Source: Lachnospiraceae bacterium
GTDB lineage: Bacteria > Bacillota > Clostridia > Lachnospirales > Lachnospiraceae
NCBI GenBank assembly: GCA_900765975.1
Contig: CAAFTS010000077.1
Span: 1 to 20,534 of the forward strand
Length of the DNA: 20,534 bases
Reading direction: 5' to 3'
This document shows positions 17,480 to 20,534 of the stretch, piece after piece. Every line of letters starts with the position of its first letter. The stretch's first letter is position 1. The notes beneath the pieces were generated by a model that worked only from the letters and a program-made list of their open reading frames with translations, did no database searches and was not told the DNA's origin. The translations under genes were made by a program, and so were the position numbers.

Positions 17480-17499
17480 TTGTAAAAAACATTTTACAA
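17480..17499. repeat. Perfect inverted repeat over the murA -35 box
   Basis: TTGTAAAA (17480-17487) and TTTTACAA (17492-17499) are exact inverted copies separated by AACA. The right half contains the -35 box TTTACA of the murA promoter. There is no T-run after it, so it is a possible operator rather than a clear terminator of the kinase gene. Confidence 0.45.
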
Positions 17500-17520
17500 A
17501 ATTGTAATTTGTGGTATAAT
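17493..17520 (+). promoter_or_regulatory. Strong promoter upstream of murA
   Basis: TTTACA (17493-17498) is followed after 16 bases by a perfect TATAAT (17515-17520), which also has TG at 17512-17513 (extended -10). The leader to the murA ATG is about 110 bases. Beyond the promoter and inverted repeat I see nothing specific in this leader. Confidence 0.7.
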
Positions 17521-17637
17521 ACTTTAGCGTTTTATAAAGTGAATAAGTATAGCTTAAAATAATTTGACTTAATATATACATTAGAACATAGAACTTTTGG
17601 AAACCAGATAAACAATATCGGATAATTGAGGTGCAGT

Positions 17638-18930
17638 ATGGAACAATATATTATTAAGGGTGGAACGCCGCTAGTAGGAGAAGTTGAGATTGGTGGTGCA
17701 AAGAATGCAGCGCTTGCAATTTTAGCTGCAGCAATCATGACGAACGAAGCAGTTCTGATTGAAAATCTACCGGATGTAAATGATATCAATGTGATGTTGG
17801 AAGCGATTGCCGGAATTGGTGCAATGGTACAGCGGATTGACCGTCATACGGTGAAGATTAACGGAAGTACAATCGGAGATTTTAATATCGAGTATGATTA
17901 TATTAAGAAGATCAGAGCATCTTATTATCTGTTGGGAGCGTTGCTCGGAAAGTATAAGCGTGCAGAAGTTGCTCTTCCGGGAGGATGTAATATCGGAAGC
18001 AGACCGATCGATCAGCATTTGAAAGGATTTCGGGCGCTGGGCGCAGATGTGGATATTGAACATGGAAAGATCGTGGCAGAGGCGGAACAGTTAAAAGGTA
18101 CACATTTGTATTTTGACGTGGTGTCGGTAGGAGCAACAATCAATGTGATGATGGCAGCAGCAATGGCTGAGGGTCAGACCATTATGGAGAATGTTGCAAA
18201 AGAACCGCATGTCGTTGATGTCGCTAACTTTTTAAATAGTATGGGTGCGAATATCAGAGGAGCAGGTACAGATGTGATTAAGATTCGCGGAGTGAAGAGC
18301 CTGCATAAGTCAGAGTATTCCATTATTCCGGATCAGATTGAGGCAGGGACATTTATGTTTGCTGCCGCAGCAACAAAAGGGGATGTTACTGTACTGAATG
18401 TGATTCCGAAACATTTGGATGCGACGATTTCAAAGTTAATTGATATTGGCTGTGAAGTGGAAGAATTTGACGATGCTGTTCGTGTAGTGTCCAAGGGACG
18501 TCTGAGAAGCACACAGGTTAAGACACTTCCATATCCGGGATATCCGACAGATATGCAGCCTCAGATTGGGGTTGTTCTGGCGCTGGCAAAGGGAACAAGT
18601 ACGATTACAGAGAGTATTTTTGAAAATCGTTTTAAATATCTTGATGAGTTAGCAAGAATGGGAGCGAATATCAAGATAGAAGGAAATGCTGCGACGATTG
18701 AAGGTGTGGAGAAGTTCTCGGGAGCAAGAGTGAGTGCGCCGGATCTCCGGGCAGGAGCAGCGCTTTGTATTGCAGGACTGGCAACAGACGGATTTACCAT
18801 TGTGGATGATATCGTTTATATTCAGAGGGGATATGAGCGGTTTGAGGAAAAACTGAGAAGTCTGGGCGGTGCGATTGAACGTGTTACCTGTGAAAAGGAT
18901 ATCCAGAAGTTTAAATTAAAAGTCAGCTAA
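17638..18930 (+). CDS. murA: UDP-N-acetylglucosamine 1-carboxyvinyltransferase (MurA)
   Basis: The protein is 430 residues from ATG 17638, with TGAGGTG upstream; the family begins at MEQYIIKGGTPLVGEVEIGG. It catalyses the first committed step of peptidoglycan synthesis, adding enolpyruvate from PEP to UDP-GlcNAc in the cytosol. The catalytic cysteine is C117 in LPGGCNIGSRP; with Cys (not Asp) in that place the enzyme should be open to covalent attack by fosfomycin. K22-N23 (GGAKNAALAI) of the substrate site is also present. The repeated inside-out alpha/beta pattern continues to the end, with RAGAALCIAGLATDG near residue 370. Many Firmicutes have two copies (MurA and MurZ); which one this is cannot be told here. 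Confidence 0.96.
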   Translation: MEQYIIKGGTPLVGEVEIGGAKNAALAILAAAIMTNEAVLIENLPDVNDINVMLEAIAGIGAMVQRIDRHTVKINGSTIGDFNIEYDYIKKIRASYYLLGALLGKYKRAEVALPGGCNIGSRPIDQHLKGFRALGADVDIEHGKIVAEAEQLKGTHLYFDVVSVGATINVMMAAAMAEGQTIMENVAKEPHVVDVANFLNSMGANIRGAGTDVIKIRGVKSLHKSEYSIIPDQIEAGTFMFAAAATKGDVTVLNVIPKHLDATISKLIDIGCEVEEFDDAVRVVSKGRLRSTQVKTLPYPGYPTDMQPQIGVVLALAKGTSTITESIFENRFKYLDELARMGANIKIEGNAATIEGVEKFSGARVSAPDLRAGAALCIAGLATDGFTIVDDIVYIQRGYERFEEKLRSLGGAIERVTCEKDIQKFKLKVS

Positions 18931-18953
18931 TGAAAAGGTTGACGGATGTGGTA

Positions 18954-18982
18954 TTGACTTTTTCGAAAAAAGCGTGTACAGT
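18954..18982 (+). promoter_or_regulatory. metK: Promoter of the metK riboswitch transcript
   Basis: TTGACT (18954-18959) and TACAGT (18977-18982) are 17 bases apart, matching the consensus at 5/6 and 4/6. Transcription would start near 18989, some 25 bases before the riboswitch. No convincing murA terminator is seen between the murA stop and this promoter. Confidence 0.55.
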
Positions 18983-19013
18983 ATCATATTGAAACAGAAT
19001 AATGAAACTTTCT

Positions 19014-19109
19014 CTTATTCAGAGCAGTGGAGATACAAAGGATCTGAGAAGCTGCGGCAACCCCTGTACAAGGAAGGTGCCAACCTGAGCGATGAAGTCG
19101 AACAATAAG
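19014..19109 (+). promoter_or_regulatory. SAM-I (S-box) riboswitch
   Basis: P1 is formed by CTTATT (19014-19019) and AATAAG (19104-19109). Between them are the hallmark parts in order: CAGAG-CAG-GGAGA start of P2, GAAGC closing P2, CGGCAACC of the core, GGAAGGTGCCAACCTGAGC for P3 and the core return, and a small P4 (GCGATGAAGTCG). This is a SAM-binding aptamer that lowers expression of the downstream gene when SAM is plentiful. It is followed by a terminator and then metK, which makes SAM, so the logic is direct feedback. Confidence 0.93.
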
Positions 19110-19129
19110 GGGATTGTTATGAAACATAC

Positions 19130-19165
19130 GACAGTCCGCTGAAAAGTGGGCTGTCTTGTTGTTTG
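19130..19165 (+). terminator. Riboswitch-controlled terminator before metK
   Basis: GACAGTCCGCT (19130-19140) pairs with AGTGGGCTGTC (19145-19155) around a GAAA loop, with two G-T wobbles. It is followed by TTGTTGTTTG. It lies 20 bases after the aptamer, the usual place for an S-box expression platform. Confidence 0.85.
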
Positions 19166-19242
19166 CAAGAGAAAAAAGCGAAGACGAACATAGAACAATC
19201 TGTAGAAAAGAGAAAGAACAGTAGAAGAAAAGGAGAAAAACA

Positions 19243-20433
19243 ATGGAGAAGATTTTATTTACTTCAGAATCAGTTACTGAAGGTCATCCGGATAAGATGT
19301 GCGATCAGATATCCGATGCTATTTTGGATGCGCTGCTGGAACAGGATCCGATGAGCCGTGTTGCTTGTGAGACATGTACAACGACCGGACTTGTTATGGT
19401 AATGGGAGAAATCACAACAAATGCATACGTAGATATTCAGAAAATTGTGCGTGATACCGTTCGGGAAATCGGATATACAAGAGGAAAATATGGATTTGAT
19501 GCAGATACCTGCGGTGTGATTACTGCAATTGATGAACAGTCCGCAGATATTGCCCTTGGTGTTGATAAAGCATTGGAGGCAAAAGAAAATCAAATATCTG
19601 AGGAAGAGGACATCGATGCAATTGGAGCCGGAGATCAGGGGATGATGTTTGGTTATGCGTCAGATGAAACAGAAGAATATATGCCATATCCAATTGCAAT
19701 GGCTCATAAACTGGCACTTCAGTTGACAAAAGTGAGAAAAGATGGAACACTTTCTTACCTGCGTCCGGATGGAAAGACACAGGTAACAGTAGAATATGAC
19801 GAGAATGGCACACCAAAACGTTTGGAGACAGTTGTTCTTTCTACCCAGCATGACCCAGATGTAACACAGGAGCAGATTCATAAAGATATCAAAGAGTATG
19901 TGTTCAAACCGATTCTTCCGGCAGATATGGTGGATGAAGATACCAAATTCTTTATTAACCCAACGGGACGTTTTGTAATCGGTGGACCGCATGGAGACAG
20001 CGGATTGACAGGTCGTAAGATTATTGTAGATACTTATGGAGGTATGGCAAGTCACGGTGGTGGAGCATTTTCCGGAAAAGACTGTACAAAGGTTGACCGT
20101 TCTGCAGCTTATGCGGCACGTTATGCGGCAAAAAATATTGTGGCTGCCGGATTGGCAAAGAAATGTGAAATTCAGCTTTCTTATGCAATCGGTGTGGCAC
20201 ATCCGACATCTATCCGCGTAAATACTTATGGAACTGGTGTTGTTTCAGATACAAAGCTGGTAGAAATTATTCGTGAGAACTTTGATCTGCGTCCTGCAGG
20301 GATCATTAAGATGTTAGATCTGCGTCGTCCTATTTATAAGCAGACAGCTGCTTATGGACATTTTGGAAGAACAGATGTGAGCCTTCCATGGGAAAAATTA
20401 GATAAGGCAGAAGAACTGAAGAAATATCTGTAG
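19243..20433 (+). CDS. metK: S-adenosylmethionine synthase (MetK)
   Basis: The protein is 396 residues, the normal length, from ATG 19243 after AAAAGGAG. It joins methionine and ATP to make SAM, releasing phosphate and pyrophosphate, as a cytosolic tetramer. Signature segments are [20 protein letters not shown], with H15 at the active site, the hexapeptide-type motif [12 protein letters not shown] (128-139), and the Gly-rich loop GGGAFSGKD (272-280). [16 protein letters not shown] precedes the loop. It is transcribed from its own promoter through a SAM-I riboswitch and terminator. No other methionine gene is adjacent. Confidence 0.98.
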   Translation: MEKILFTSESVTEGHPDKMCDQISDAILDALLEQDPMSRVACETCTTTGLVMVMGEITTNAYVDIQKIVRDTVREIGYTRGKYGFDADTCGVITAIDEQSADIALGVDKALEAKENQISEEEDIDAIGAGDQGMMFGYASDETEEYMPYPIAMAHKLALQLTKVRKDGTLSYLRPDGKTQVTVEYDENGTPKRLETVVLSTQHDPDVTQEQIHKDIKEYVFKPILPADMVDEDTKFFINPTGRFVIGGPHGDSGLTGRKIIVDTYGGMASHGGGAFSGKDCTKVDRSAAYAARYAAKNIVAAGLAKKCEIQLSYAIGVAHPTSIRVNTYGTGVVSDTKLVEIIRENFDLRPAGIIKMLDLRRPIYKQTAAYGHFGRTDVSLPWEKLDKAEELKKYL

Positions 20434-20476
20434 AAACAGAAGAAGTATAATGGTCTCATAAATTAAGACACTTTTT

Positions 20477-20505
20477 CGGACATTTTTAAATGAATCTGAT
20501 ATACT
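20477..20505 (+). promoter_or_regulatory. Promoter for a gene beyond the window
   Basis: TATACT (20500-20505) is preceded by TG at 20497-20498 (extended -10) and, after 17 bases, by CGGACA (20477-20482), a 4/6 -35 match. A GAGAGG near 20521-20526 may be the ribosome binding site of a gene starting just past the end. Confidence 0.4.
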
Positions 20506-20534
20506 AAATTCAATATGAAAGAGAGGATTCATAA

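Noticed and set aside
20453..20476. Possible metK terminator: GTCT and AGAC arms followed by ACTTTTT
   Set aside because: The stem is only four base pairs with a nine-base loop, too weak to call.

Overview
The window looks like chromosome from a low-to-mid GC Gram-positive anaerobe of the Clostridia, most likely Lachnospiraceae. This is inferred from the gene set, the strong AGGAGG-type ribosome binding sites, the extended -10 promoters, a SAM-I riboswitch in front of metK, and a V-type ATPase in the Enterococcus hirae ntp order. Every confident gene is on the + strand. I see no rRNA, tRNA, CRISPR array, phage gene or transposase gene.

Layout. 1-171: promoter region, possibly with the tail of an unseen gene. 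172-1923: B12-binding radical SAM protein of the DUF4080 type. 2010-3688: a 34-residue membrane peptide followed by a membrane-anchored VanW-family protein. 3744-6453: a tight group of an AIR-synthase/HypE-like protein, an Lrp/AsnC regulator and a class I/II aminotransferase; the last two overlap by one base. 6497-7143: a promoter, a hairpin with a short T-run, then trmL. 7399-16315: a nine-gene V-ATPase operon in the order ntpF-I-K-E-C-G-A-B-D, closed by a clear Rho-independent terminator. 16496-16867: an unrecognised conserved-looking protein. 16938-17465: a shikimate-kinase-like P-loop kinase. 17638-18930: murA. 18931-19242: promoter, SAM-I riboswitch and terminator. 19243-20433: metK. 20434-20534: a likely promoter for a gene that starts beyond the window.

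Functionally most of this is core metabolism and bioenergetics. The V-ATPase rotor subunit carries the ligand pattern of Na+-binding NtpK, so the enzyme is predicted to move Na+. MetK makes S-adenosylmethionine and is controlled by a SAM-sensing leader; the radical SAM protein and TrmL both use SAM.

The least explained part is the 179-base gap between ntpG and ntpA. It holds three direct copies of a 21-base hairpin unit with a conserved CACCA or CGCCA foot, a perfect 10-bp hairpin, and a long bulged stem that encloses the middle copy. This is either an RNA structure working inside the operon or a REP-like/palindromic mobile repeat. Other points to check are the missing shikimate-binding arginine in the kinase, a palindrome on the murA -35 box, the leader before trmL, and the hairpins before ntpK.
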